A DNA stretch of 64,000 bases from Boswellia sacra (lineage: Eukaryota; Streptophyta; Magnoliopsida; Sapindales; Burseraceae): positions 2,508,501 through 2,572,500 of the forward strand of contig SNVD02009519.1 of assembly GCA_013180625.2 (NCBI GenBank), read 5' to 3'. Below, piece after piece: positions 31,618 to 44,395 of this stretch (position 1 is the first letter of the stretch; every line of letters begins with the position of its first letter). The position numbers and the translations under genes were made by a program. The notes beneath the pieces were generated by a model, which did not search any database, had not been told where the DNA came from, and saw only the letters and a list, made by a program, of their open reading frames with translations.

Positions 31618-31780
31618 GTTACCATAATCAATTCATTCACGTTTCAAGTCAAAACAATTCAAGTTGATCTTTAAAACGTTTTATAGAACTTGTTTAAAAA
31701 TATTGCAATTGGACAGACTTCCCCTATTTTTCGAAATGATTCCTAATCCATTGCTCTCCTATTTGATTCTATTATGTTAT

Positions 31781-31982
31781 GAGTAATATTACAATTACAC
31801 TTTTTCATATAAATTCAAATCATACAAGTTAGTAATTAATTTTTAAATTCGTTCTTTCATTCATATTATATCGAATGAGTTTGTAAAAAAATCAATGACA
31901 CCCAATTAAATCAAATTAATTACATCAATTTAAATAATTAAATTTATATGACAAGCATATAAATGTAGTGTTATTATTCCAC
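31781..31982. mobile_element. Probable MITE, about 200 bp
   Basis: The left end reads GAGTAATATTACAATTACAC and the right end in reverse complement reads GTGGAATAATAACACTACA. The size and AGTAATATTAC terminus resemble the MITE at 11305-11504. No target duplication is clear. Confidence 0.4.
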
Positions 31983-32615
31983 TAGTTGTATATATTATTG
32001 CTCCTCACTGTTATTTACTTTGGAGGAGTATTGAAGAATTAAAAAAATATATATATATATTGTTTTCCCTTCATCAATGGCCCTGTGTCAGTAAGTTGGA
32101 AAATATTTGATGAATGTGTTCCAACGCTGCACCATTACCCATTATTTAAACAACATAAAAACATCCGTTAATTGCATCAGTCACAAGTAAGCAATTCTAT
32201 TGGAACGTAACATGACATGAGCGTTTCCGTACCATACATGATACATCGATGGCTTTCAAATATAATAAAATTTTAACCAAAAAAAAAAAAAACCTCTATC
32301 TCTATCATATGATACGGAGAGGAGGCCTGCATCGACAGAGTCTCTTTTTATTATAATAAAAATAATAACAACTCGACTTCTGGTCAATGGGTCAAAATAA
32401 ATGAGCATATATAACAAAGAAATGAAATATTTTCAATCTCTTAAAATATCCCTGAGATAACATATAAAAACACATAAATCAAAGAAAAATTATCGGCTTC
32501 GACGTTTTGGGGAAAGGGCTGTATTAATCAAAGTTAGGTAATAACTTTAACAATAACAAAACACGTTGGAGCACTTTGATATATCTCCTTTTTTTACTCT
32601 TTAATTTGTACCCAC

Positions 32616-32755
32616 AATGGGTTGGTTCAAGTGGTAAAGCGGACCAGGATGGAGTTGGTACAGCACCAATAGTGAAGTCCTGGGTTCGAGTCTCTACAAT
32701 GGCCTCCTCCATGATTTAAGTGGGAGACCGAATAAAAATATTAATATGAGTTATC
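32616..32755 (+). repeat. tRNA-derived SINE-like repeat
   Basis: An A-box-like GGTTCAAGTGGTAAAG (32624 onward) and a B-box-like GGGTTCGAGTC (32682-32692) are spaced as in plant SINEs, and the 3' side runs into AT-rich sequence. The start and end are approximate. Confidence 0.5.
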
Positions 32756-32790
32756 AAAGTAATAAACTAAATGTTGATTAACTATATGAC

Positions 32791-33445
32791 AGAGTAATTA
32801 ACATTGTTACCGCCAACGTTTGAATGAAGTACATTCTCCCTCCAACATTCGACGAAGTAACATATAGGCCTTTAATTTTCAAATACCGTTAATCTATTCA
32901 TTAAACGTATTACAGAAAGACAATTTTTTTCCTTATTTATATTATAAGATTTTTTATTTATTTCTCTTTATAAAGGAGATAAATTTTAAAAATACCAATA
33001 AGACTCGAAAAATTCATATTTTTTAAAATTTTATAGAAAATGGTTTGTATAGATAGTTTGTAAAAAGTGATTTTTAAAAAATAAAAATTAAAAAAAATGA
33101 TTTAGAGATAAATGAAAATGGTAGTCTAACTGGTTTTCTTTCTAATTTTAATTTTTTTTAAATTTATATTTTTTTAAAATAAAATTAAAAAGAAAATTGT
33201 TTGTAAATAAACCAATTTTTAAAAATAGTTTGTAAATAAAAATTAACGTTTTAAAATTTTTTTATTATAAAGAGAAATAAATAAAAAATCTTATAATATA
33301 AAAAAGAATAAAATTTTCTTTCTATAATTGTTTAATAAATAGACTAATGGTATTTGAAAATTATGGGTTTTTATGTTACTTTGTCGAAGGTTGTGGAGAG
33401 GGTGTTACTTCGTCCAAACGTTAAGAATAACAATGTTAATTACTC
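32791..33445. mobile_element. Foldback Mutator-like element, 655 bp, CTATATGAC duplication
   Basis: A perfect 9-bp direct repeat CTATATGAC (32782-32790 and 33446-33454) flanks the element. The inverted repeats run for over 200 bp from AGAGTAATTAACATTGTTA inward. They include GAAGTAACA, TTTTCAAATACC and an ATTATAAGATTTTTTATTTA block present on both sides. The whole element is close to a hairpin. The 9-bp duplication and long inverted repeats fit a non-autonomous Mutator-like foldback element. Confidence 0.88.
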
Positions 33446-33454
33446 CTATATGAC

Positions 33455-35662
33455 ATTAAATGAGCGGTGTTATATCAACTTTATATACAAACTTATAAAT
33501 TTATAATTGTAATATTACTCTAAAATATACTAACCTCTCCTAACTTTTAAATTCGTCGTAATCCTAAACCCTCCTATAATTGTTGAAGTTTTGCCAGAAA
33601 ACTTTCACAGCATTCGTTAAATTGGCTCAGGACTCTAGAAGCTTCTTTTCAAAGGATGTTATATATATAAAAGATTCATGCAAGTCAATGCTATTCAAAC
33701 CATATTGTATAATTTATGGTTTAATTAAAATGCTATCTTTAGTAGATATCCTCGTGTGAAACCACTCACGGAAAATTCTCCGCACGTGATCCTCCTATTG
33801 ATTTTATGAAATTTCAAGAGACAAAAAGTCAAGTTCAATTCATCAACTTAGACGGCCATTAACATGAGGCTTGAATTATTCTAAAACATGTAGTGGTTAA
33901 ACAACAAGGACTTTCTTCCCTTGATGTGAAATTGCTTTTGGCCCATTAATTATTGTTTTAGTTGGAACGGCCTTTATTGAAAGGCTTAGAATTAAATAAC
34001 TTGAAAGAGAAAGAGAAGAATACCATTAATCGACAAATTGTCTAAACACCCCTTTTGCGTTTTTTCCCTAGCCTTACATAAAAAGTTCAAATATTATAGA
34101 AAAGGATGGACATAAAGTTTAATATTAGCGTGAGGCAGAAGAGGGAAGGAAAGTTGATAGTTACACAAAGCTTCAGTTTGTAAGGTAGTGCGTAGTTAAA
34201 ATTTTTATAATGCACCATGGGATGGCCGGTTTTAACTCTTTTGTTAACTTGTTCTCTAAAGCCAAGTGGATGGACAAACGATTGATGATCTCTTTTGAGA
34301 TCACCTAGTTGTCATGGTGAGAATTCAAGAATAAAAATCTGTCTTGTATTTAGATGATCTAAGTTGTTAATTTGGGACTCCAAATGTCATCTTGTTCTCT
34401 TAATCGTTTCATGTGAAAACTCAATATTTAATAACATTAATTATTTAGTTTAATCACTTTAATTATCAAGTTATCAATACGAGACAAAATAACATCTCAT
34501 CCTTTTAATTATTCAATGATACCAACCATTTTATCTTTTAAATCATATATGGTGGGATTCTTGAAACTTAATAATACAAACTACAGGTCTTATCTAAATA
34601 TTCCAAATCTCAATGCAAGACTTAGAAACAACGATCATCAAATTAAAGACGATAAATAACCTATCTCAAAAATTAATCTATTAGACAAAGTGATTTATTC
34701 TCTTTATCAAACCCCAGTACCTTTCTTAATGTGTATCATAGAATCCTTGAAACTCAATGCCTCGTATTTAGCTGATAGCATAAACAAAAGAGTTAAATTT
34801 TCTCGTTATTCAAAACTTGGCTAACTTAAATATTGAAGGGTATGTGCAGTTGGAAGGTTTTCTTCAAAATCCAAGACAAACATAACCAATCATTTTATAG
34901 TTCACATGAATCAAAGAGACAAATGGGATTATTTTAGCTCCTAAAAATAAGAATCTGAGTGTATTTCTCGGATCCATACATTCAAATCCAAAGTGTTTTT
35001 TACGAACTTACAAGACCAGTCCCAACAAATAATACCAAGATATGTTATCTATCTTCCTTGAGTAGTCTAATTCTGTACACAGTGGATGTCCCTGCATTCA
35101 AAAGGGATTCAATTGACTGAATTATAAATAACCATACTTTGAACGGTCACCGCTTAAGCGCAGATGATCCTCTCCTTGCCCCTTGTGCCTGAAGAGACTC
35201 GCCAGCGAAGCAACCTACAACACCACTAACTTCCCCTTTTTTGTCTTGGCAATTGTTAGACTCCACAGATAATTGCTTTTCATGCAACCTTTTCTCTTTG
35301 ATCATTGCAAAATTGAAATTTGGTTCCGTAAGTACAAATTTTGAAGAAGTAAACGTCACCTAAAGTTGAAAGCTTTTCCAGGTATTGTTTTGTGAACTAG
35401 TCACATTATCACATCTCAAAAGATATTATACAGAAGTACCAAGATGATCCATTATTAAAACTTGAAAGTTCACTATTAAAATTTGATTACATCAAAATCC
35501 CAAAACCAAAACCAAGTAGAAAGAAAAGGAAAAATCAACCGACCATACCTACTGTACATATGAACCTCTCTTGTGCAAACTTGAGACTTACAAGACCACC
35601 CAAATTGAAGATACCATTAACTAAAGATCTTTTGGTTTTTTTTTTTTATTTTGACCCAAAAT
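33455..35662. other. Intergenic region, left of the HIPP gene
   Basis: This is 2.2 kb of AT-rich sequence. A short palindromic stretch ending in TTGTAATATTACTCT (33510-33524) may be a remnant of the same MITE family as 11305. The last part is the 3' side of the HIPP gene. No other gene is seen. Confidence 0.4.
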
Positions 35663-36412
35663 TTAGCAAATGACACAAGCATTTGGATCTTCCTCTACAC
35701 TTCTGACATAGTAGTGAGTTGTCATGTGAGGATTATAGGCCCTGTAGGCCTCGATAAGCTTAGCTACATCATCTTTTTTAGGTTCTTCTTTCTTCTTGTC
35801 ATCTTTCTTCGGCTCCTCTTTCTTGGGCTCTTCCTTCTTCTTCTCAGGCTCTTTTGCTGGTCCAACCGACACTATGTCGGTGTGACATAGCTTTCTCAGT
35901 TTGCTCACTATGCATACTGGATCAATGTCTCCAATTACTGTCAATTTCTTGTCCTTCATGTCCATTTGAATTGATTCAACCCCTGCAAAAGTTACATAAA
36001 AAACTCAACTTGGTCAATCCCAATGTTTTGGAATCTGAAACTGAGTTGTTTTAATTAATAAAATCAATTTCTTAGATCAAAGTTACAGTCTTTCCGTTTC
36101 CCTTCATTTTCCCAGAAAGTAAAGAGTTAAGAGATATGTTTAAATTCAGTACCTGAAAGGCCAGAGACTGTCTTCATGGCTTTTTTCTTGGATTTGTCAT
36201 CATGAACTTCCAATTTCAACACTGCTTTCTGTTACAAAACAAGAGTTATTAGCCTTTATATCCAAAACAAAAGAGAAGAATATTCAAAAGCGAGGAACAA
36301 TTAGATTCAAAGCATGCAAACATGCATAGTTGCTATAAAAAACAGATCATGCAAGTTCCCAAAAGATTAAAAAAAAAAACTTATAGCACCAAAAAAAAAT
36401 ACCCACCTTCAT
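35663..36412 (-). CDS. Heavy-metal-associated isoprenylated protein, HMA domain lacking CxxC
   Basis: The exons are 36407-36412 (only Met-Lys), 36153-36228 and 35663-35982, in phase, giving 133 residues. The N-terminal HMA-type fold ([20 protein letters not shown] ... [16 protein letters not shown]) is followed by a Lys/Glu/Pro-rich linker and a C-terminal CVIC, a CaaX-type farnesylation signal. This is the layout of plant HIPP proteins, which act as metallochaperones or membrane-associated signalling and defence proteins. The usual metal-binding CxxC, expected after strand one, is absent here ([10 protein letters not shown]), so metal binding in the normal way is unlikely. Arabidopsis has a cluster of such genes at the equivalent place. 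A TATA box lies at 36551-36558. Confidence 0.9.
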
Positions 36413-36550
36413 CTTCACGGGCTTGATAGATCTAATCTAAGTAAAAAGTTCAACAGAGTTGCAGAGGAGAGGAAGGAGAAGATGAGGAGAGCTGTCTAGA
36501 GAAGAGTAATGGACTCGGCTCAGTGAAATGAAAATGAAACGTAGCTTAAC

Positions 36551-36558
36551 ATTTTATA
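36551..36558 (-). promoter_or_regulatory. TATA box of the HIPP gene
   Basis: The minus strand reads TATAAAAT about 140 bp upstream of the start codon, leaving a 5' UTR of roughly 110 bp. Confidence 0.5.
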
Positions 36559-39500
36559 ATAAAGAGAGTCAACAGCGTCAACCAAGGTCAAGTCTTCAAT
36601 CAAACAATTAGTTTATGGTCAATAAACGCAAGTGTGTGTGTGGGGAGCTGGATTGTGAAAAGCCGCTACTCTGAAGAAACGTGGAAGCAACTCTGTCTTG
36701 GCTTTTCTACTTAAGTACACAAACGTGGCTCAATTTTTCGCAGATGAGAAACGAAACGAAGTATAGGAGAAGTTTCAATGTCACCTTCTAGTCTACGAAG
36801 TACCCAGTCAAGAACTGCTAACTACTGTCCCCGTCTACCAAAATTGATAGTAGACCCAATCTGGTCTTCGCATACAGTGATCAACATTCAGTCAAGTGAA
36901 TCAATAATTGTTATTAGTTCACTATAGACCATAATCAGTCCCTTGTTGAACCGTGTTGGCTGGGATTCGTCTCTTTCAATCACGTGCAGTGAGAATCGAG
37001 TCAATGGGGAGAAATATAAAATTAGCTTTCATCAGGTTTTGCTGCTATGCAGAGTGTAATATTTACTAATTACTAATTAGAGATAAGAGATTCTCACTTG
37101 TGGATTGTAATTATTTGTTAAACGTCCCATTGTTATCATCACATGGGTTCATGCGACATGACAGCAACTGCTCAGCTTCTGTGTCTACTTTTTTTAATCA
37201 TTATAAATTGTAACTTAACTTGTAAGGCGAAGGTGTAGAATATTATATATACGCTACATTCAAGTTCCTGGCAGCACTTTCCACGGCCAAGGAATCCTAG
37301 CTAATCCCGTTTTCATTTTCATAATTACCGTATATAATCATGAGATTCAAATATCGACCACTAACAGTGAATTACGGGCAATAAATATATGCTCAGGTTT
37401 TCAAGTTTGAGTGTTCAATTTAGAATTTGAAGTGGCATATTCAATATTAACAAAGGAATCGTGATCTCTGTGTCATGGATTTTCTTTGTTTTTATGTGAA
37501 AAGCATTGACAAGCAACAGAGAAGACTCAGAAGAGACCTTGACAATTTTCTTCCATTTTTATTACTTTTATTTTATATTTTATTTACTTTTCTGGTAATG
37601 AGAATCCAAGAATATCTTCAACAGCGGGTGGGTCATATATAGAAAAGCTTGTTTGATGAGATAAAATTTCTACAGGCTACTTTCTATGACAAATAGTTAA
37701 AGCGAAGACTCTTTATTCAGAAAATCAATCCCCTTGCACCCCAAGTTATGAAATATTAGTAAAATTTTCTCGTTTGTACTGAAAGGACAACCTTTCTGAT
37801 CATTCTAGAAGTGATTGACAATAACGCCGATGCCAAGTAATCAATAAGTAGAACGACTTAAAATTATAACTTTTAAATAAAATAGTTTCTAAATATAATA
37901 TTAGAGTTACAATAATTTATCGTACAATACGAGGGGTGATCGTTAGAATTAGAAAAATAGATTTCTAAAAAAAAAAAAAAACCAAGTAACTTCTAAAAAC
38001 TATAGCTTAAATATTATTATTTAGTCCATAATTTGAAGACTTTAAATTGGCTTTCTAAATATAGTTGAAACCTCTCACTAGATATTTTAAATATACATCT
38101 ACAATTAATTTACATCGATAAGGACTTATATAGAATAGACATACCATGTTACTGTACTAATTTGGTGTACCTCTCTACTAGGATATCAACATATTATCAT
38201 GAATGAGTTGAAAAAATTAAAAAAAAAGATGGTTGATTAACTATATCCAATTAAATGATGACAAATTATTATAGATGGTTGAAAAAAATTAAAAAATAAT
38301 TGAAAAATAATTACTCTCAACATATGACTTAATATTAGTGGTTAAATATATCACTTCAACATGGTGACGTAGTATATTTTTTCTACATAAGTATTTTCTG
38401 CAATGATAATATGTTTGGAGGATATGTTTGGTGCAACTGATAATCTTTTTTCAAAATCCTCATTTGAAACAATTAAATGAAGGCTTTATTTGTATTATTT
38501 TATTATTTTAATTGTTTTTTCTATTTGATGAATTGAATAAACCTTTATATAGACTTCTCGAATTATTCTTCATAAATATGAATTAATTTATATCACAAAT
38601 ATTATATTTTAAGTTGTATGATCAAAAATATATTTGTGATATCAAGACTTTTAGAAATCCAACACTAATCATGAATAAATAATTAGCAGATACATTCATG
38701 AATCTAGTTTTAAATTTGTGACCTTCGAAAAAACCAACAACTAATTGAAACATTTCCAAAAATAACTCACTTTAAGTTCTAGCCAACTTATATAAGTAAT
38801 AATAATGTGATATATATTAGAAAGGCACAAATGATTTCATCCGATAGTTCAATAATTTTAAATTACATAGACTGAGCAACCCAGGTAGGTTGAATTTGAT
38901 AATTTGGGCCCAAAAATAACAGTATCCAGCTCAGTCTCAATATCTTGATTGATATTTGAAACAGAAAACAAAAAATGAATTTCCACTTTGGATAGCATGG
39001 CAGACGAGACAATGTTACAATTAACAAATTGTACAACATATATAAGTCTGTGATCTCCCACCTCCAGCAGTAAACGAGGAAAATTAATAAAGAGCTTGGT
39101 GCACTGTGACGAGGCCAAGCCACTCAAATGCACTTAATTGTCCCATAAGCAGTCCGTACCCAACTCTTTCCGATGGCTCAAAATTGTGCATTGGCGGTAC
39201 CGGCAGTTAATGGAGGCCAGCGGCAGGCAGATTCGAGCCGAAAGAGGAAAAAGCAAACAAAAGACACCACTTTCTCTACTCCGTAACTCCCATCAATATC
39301 GTTTTTGGGCCTCTTAGCATTGCTGATGAGGCAAACATTTTGTGGAAAAATGATAATGTCATGTGTCCATCAAAAGAGAAACGTTTCGAATGCTTTTCAT
39401 CAAAAGCTCATTTCGAAAATGATATATATATATATATATATATACACATCAAAGCATTGTCATATATAGATATATGAAACTCTATCTTGTATACTTGAAA

Positions 39501-40165
39501 AGTATGTTTTACTAGTAGTTAAATTGGAAAAGAGATCACATTTGAGAAAAGAAATATCAATGACTGTTCTTCACTAACTCTTTGTTGTATACAAAGATGA
39601 ATTAGTAAACGAACAATTAGATTGATATTATAACTTAGATTCTTCACAAGTGAAAAACTCGAAATATTTTATTTAGGTTATTAAATTAATATCTATCTAT
39701 TAGATTAATTGGCTTAAGTTATTAGGTCTATTTTATGATGGGTTTTTTATCGCAGTCCCTCCATGATTGTAGGTCCACCAAACCATGTAAAATTTTTGCG
39801 TTAATTTATTTCATTTTTTATTATTTATTTCTTTTTTAGTTGGTTTATAATTATTTTTTAAGAGAAAAAATATTAGCATCAAAAAGCCTTCGATATATCT
39901 ATCATATATGGGAATGGTGATGGGATGAATAATTGAATGAGAGTACATGAATTCAGCCAAAAAAGTTAAATTGCATTTGGGCTTTTGGGCTTGATTGAAA
40001 GAGAGGGCAATGAATAGCAGCATTGATGATTCACATTTCACCACATATTCGTAATGGTGATTATTTGATTATTGACAAGGGAAGCGACAGAAAAATATCA
40101 TAGAAAAGCAAAGTTAGATGGGGCACTAGAAATCTCAAGTGGTGCAAGAAAAGTTGGTCCCACGT

Positions 40166-40174
40166 AAAATATCT
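40166..40174 (+). promoter_or_regulatory. Evening element upstream of the RVE gene
   Basis: AAAATATCT is the evening-element core bound by CCA1/LHY/RVE MYB factors. It lies 1.07 kb upstream of the start codon of a gene in that same family and is preceded by an ACGT core. A single 9-mer can occur by chance in AT-rich DNA. Confidence 0.35.
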
Positions 40175-41146
40175 GCTATGTCAATGAACAAATCATGTGG
40201 CATCCACCTCGGCCACCGAACACCGATGACTCCATCGAACCACAGGATCCTCACTATCTGATCTCCCACGTGTCCCTCTCTCGACGGAGGTTATCACTTC
40301 CATGTCCGTTTCCCACTCGACCGACGATTCCTTCCTCTATGGCTTCTTCACTTGAGAAAATATTCAGCTGCCCCAGGGATCACCATAACAAAAGTCCTAT
40401 TTATTTTAATTGAAATATCTTAATTCAAAATTTTCCTTTCCATCATCTTAAACAATAAAGACCATGTGGATATATTTATCTTTATTTTTATTTATAAATC
40501 ATGAACTTAAATAATAAACTTTTACTTTGATTAAGCAAGATATCATCATTGATTTTGTGTTCTTTAAAAAATAACAAATAAGATGTGATTAATTTGGCTT
40601 AAAATATAGTAGAATTAAAGTAGAATCATTGATTTGTATAAAGATTAATACATTACTACTTTACTTACAAATCGGACAATGAATATAATATAATATAATA
40701 TTTAATTGGATAAATTGAAGTGCTCTATGCGAATAACATTGTATAAAAATTCAATTATTTTTTATTCGATTTCAACATTTTTAATTTTAGTCATAATAAC
40801 CTCTCAATCTAAAAAAAAAAAATATAAAATGATAAAAATGAACTTACTTTTTTTTAACACTAAATATCCCCAAAATGCTACCATAATTCATAACTAACAT
40901 AACTTTAATAATTCCTAATTTTCTTAAACCAAAAATTAAAAAATAAATTAAAAGGAACAAAAACAATAATTATGTGGCACAAGGGGTATGCTTAATCGGT
41001 ACGCTTAATTATTATTAATCAGAGCTAAAAGTAAAGGTAAAGATGGTCCTAGGTTTCGCCTTTTGACGTGGCAGAATATTATTCGTTACCCAAGGAAACT
41101 AACCTAAATCCCCACACCAGCCAATAACAAACCCCGTAAGTTCCCA

Positions 41147-41153
41147 TATAAAA
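41147..41153 (+). promoter_or_regulatory. TATA box of the RVE gene
   Basis: TATAAAA lies 94 bp upstream of the ATG, with a CCAAT word at 41121-41125 just before it. The spacing is normal for a short 5' UTR. Confidence 0.6.
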
Positions 41154-41240
41154 TGCTTTTAAGCGCCTCCACCAAATCCACAATTCATCGTAGTTTCAAA
41201 GCTAGAGCCCCAAAAAACGAAAAAGAAAAAAGAATTTCAC

Positions 41241-44200
41241 ATGGTATCCAAAAACCCGAACCCGGCCGAGGGATTCTACTTGGATCCGAATGGGATGGCG
41301 CTACCCGGAATCGGACCCTTCGCCACGACCACAGCAACGGCTACCATGGCCTCCACCGTGTCTTCCTCGGAGGATCCCTCGAAGAAGATCCGAAAACCCT
41401 ACACTATTACCAAGTCTAGAGAGAGCTGGACCGAACCCGAGCATGACAAGTTCCTCGAAGCTCTCCAGCTGTAATTGAACTTTCCATTTTCTCTCGTTGA
41501 ACTGTATACAGTGTAATTAGGTTTCTGTACTGGTTTTGTGGGATTTGGATTGAGTTTTTTGGCTGGTTATTTGGTTGTTTTGTGTGTTTTCTTAGTTTGG
41601 TTGGGAGTTTTGTTTGGTTTCTGGGAAAGTTGGGTGAGAGAAAGAAAATTTAAACTCCTTTGTGATTATTTGTGTTGACATGAATGTGTTTTAGCTCGAG
41701 TTTTGGTTGTTAAGAGAAGAAGGCAGGGAAAATTAGGACAATGAAAACATTTGGAATTGCAATTTTAGTTGATATTCTGCTTTTTTAAGTTTTACCTTGA
41801 GTATTGAAGTGATGTTTTAGTAATTTATTTAACTGAAAGTTTGAATGTGTTTAGTGTTGTGGGAAAATTCAAGAAGTGGACATTTCTGGGAATTGAAAAT
41901 TGATTTTATTTGCTCTTTTTAATTTTTTTAATAGTTCCTGAAATAGTGTTTTATATATTAAAGTATATGAACTTTACAATTTTTGAAGAAATTCTAATTT
42001 TGGTACTGTATTCTGGATGAACTTAGTATAATTTTCATTACAAAATTTTGTGTTAGAACCAAGAAATTAGTGGTGGTGAAATTAATAAACTTTGAGTGTC
42101 AATTTGGTCAGAGCACAAATCATATTAATTAACTGAATCTATGCCTGTAGCTGGAGTGAAGTGAAGAGTTTGTTTTCAAGAAGTTGGTTTGCTTGTTTTT
42201 GGTACATGTAAAACCACTTTTATAGTTCATTTTAGTGGAACCATAGAAAAGGTATAACAATAGGTGGCGGCTGCTTTTAAGTAGTCTATGTTGTATGATC
42301 CTCATGAATAGAGCAACGATAAAGAAATTCTAAAATATTGTTTAAAAATTTCAGGATTACTGGGTTCTTTATTGATGCAAGAGAGATTATTGTCTTGGAG
42401 AAATTCATTTAAGGTCGAAAGTTAATTGACTGTCCCCGAGTACATTGAAGATTTTATATGATTTGTATTCTTACTCTTTTGCTTTTCTCCACTGATGTTG
42501 TATTATTCTTGTGATTATATTCAGCTTTGACCGTGACTGGAAAAAGATAGAAGCATTTGTTGGATCAAAGACAGTTATTCAGGTACATTGAAGATTTTTA
42601 ATTACTCATGGATACCAATCCCCACAAGAAGTGTATAAAAATTGGATGACGCTCTTTTTTCAGATTCGCAGTCATGCACAGAAGTACTTTCTAAAGGTTC
42701 AGAAGAGTGGGACAGCGGAACATCTACCTCCCCCCAGGCCTAAACGGAAAGCTGCTCATCCGTATCCTCAAAAAGCCTCAAAAAATGGTGAGAACAGATT
42801 ATTTTGTTTTCTAAAGTATTTTTAATTGCCGCTATGTTAAATTAATGTAATTGGTTTCTCAAAATGACACATTTGACAGCGCCAATGCAGTCGCAAGTAT
42901 CGGGTACTTTGCAATCATCATCTGCTCAACTTGAACGTGGACAGTTTCTAAGGCCTGATTCCTCTTCAATGCTTATGATTCCTATCGCTGCAACTGCCGC
43001 ATCTTCCTGGACAAACAATGTGCAAACAGTCGGTTTATCACAAATGACAAAAGGTTCTTTGGATCATGCTCTGTAATATCAGTAATCTTGTCCTGATTTG
43101 TGAATCTGTGATACAGTGATGGCTATGGTCTCTATCTGACTAAATTATTTTAATATCTTTTTAAAATGTGATATGTGTTTTGCAGGGCCAGCAGTGGCTA
43201 ATAACCGCAGCAGTAGCACTGATAGTACTCCAAAAACACGAGTAGCAGGGGAAATGACTGATCATGGGAATCATGGTCATCCACTAAGAGGTGAGACATT
43301 CAACTTTAGCTCTATGCTGTGATACCTACATATCAGTCATATTAAATTCGTTTTATTTATCTTGTTAGCACTTATAATGCCCTTTTGGTTGATGCAGTTC
43401 TGCCTGACTTTGCACAAGTATACGGCTTCATCGGCAGTGTATTTGACCCAAATGTTTCTGGTCATCTGCAGAAACTTAAAAAGATGGACCCAATAGATGT
43501 TGAAACAGTATGTTACTTATGGAACTTTTATTGTTTTGATTGTTTAATTTGTACTATTTTGCGTAATATCAAATATTTGCTGATTATATGATTGTTCATT
43601 TTAGTAGAAAAAATTTGTTTCTTAATTCAAATTATCATAGTTTTAGCTTGATGTTCTTTGGCTTGACATTGCATTATTCCAATATAACCTTCTTTTTTTT
43701 TGTGGTAAGAGATCCATTGTTTACTTATCTTTCTGGCTTGTGTGCAGGTGTTGTTGTTGATGAGAAACCTCTCAATTAATCTTACCAGCCCTGATTTTGA
43801 GGATCACGTAAGTGTCTTTTTCATTATGCTCATAGTGTGTTGACTATTCCAACATTATGTTCATATTCCCTCTGCCCGTTGTTATATATCTTGATACAGA
43901 AATGTTGGTCTTCACCTTGGCTTGCCCTATAATGGTGTGGGGGATATAGATAGGTGTGTGCTCTTTGGCCTAGTGAATTTTGGGGGTTGGACTTTGGCAA
44001 TTTGCAACATAACATGTGGTGCGTCTTTCCATGTGACATAAAAGGAATTATTTTTGTAGTTTTGTATATTTAGAGTTCCATCTTGCAATTGTCCCAGTGA
44101 GAATGATGCTATCTTGTCCATGAGAAGACTCATGAATTGATCATCTCTTGAACAAATTTGCATATGTTGGTTCTATGTTCAGTTTGTTGGTTTGTCTGTT

Positions 44201-44395
44201 GGACCTCGTCTGGCCAATATTGAGTTCACCTCGAAACAGTTGAATTGCAATGGGCTAAATTTGACCTTGAATTACTTTTTTATATTGATGCAGAGGAGGC
44301 TGCTTTCATCATACGAAATTGAGACAGAGACAGCAAACCGTGTTTGTGCAAATGATTTCCTTATCGATGATGACCAATGCAAAAACATTGCTTAG
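41241..44395 (+). CDS. RVE6: REVEILLE6/8-type single-MYB clock transcription factor
   Basis: There are eight exons in phase: 41241-41470, 42525-42582, 42664-42787, 42880-43053, 43186-43290, 43398-43507, 43748-43807 and 44294-44395. They encode 320 residues. One MYB-like domain (about 58-108) starts at [20 protein letters not shown] and ends with the SHAQKYF signature (99-105) of the LHY/CCA1/RVE group. The protein continues with [16 protein letters not shown] and a conserved C-terminal block ([15 protein letters not shown] ... [20 protein letters not shown]), the LCL domain that separates RVE4/6/8 from CCA1 and LHY. These factors activate evening-phased clock genes by binding the evening element. 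Position between the HIPP and RPS10/HSP90 genes matches my memory of Arabidopsis At5g52660 (RVE6). Confidence 0.94.

Larger units (their letters stand above)
36413..41240. other. Divergent intergenic region between the HIPP and RVE genes
   Basis: The 4.8-kb spacer lies between two divergent genes, so both promoters are here. TATAAAAT (36551-36558, minus strand) serves the HIPP gene and TATAAAA (41147-41153) serves the RVE gene. A (TA)n run lies at 39421-39444. A GC-richer island at 40195-40410 contains a CACGTG G-box (40267-40272) but no gene that I can support. The rest is AT-rich with no recognised element. Confidence 0.45.

Noticed and set aside
38858..39133. Two overlapping minus-strand frames of about 90 codons
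   Set aside because: They are both open in AT-rich intergenic DNA, without motif, splice signal or neighbour support.
40195..40413. A 72-codon frame in a GC-richer island upstream of the RVE gene
   Set aside because: It has no recognisable motif, no splice partner and no homologue that I can recall. It is more likely promoter or relic sequence.
41153..41478. Alternative frames over the first RVE exon (88 and 62 codons)
   Set aside because: Only the frame starting at 41241 leads into the MYB domain and joins the later exons in phase.
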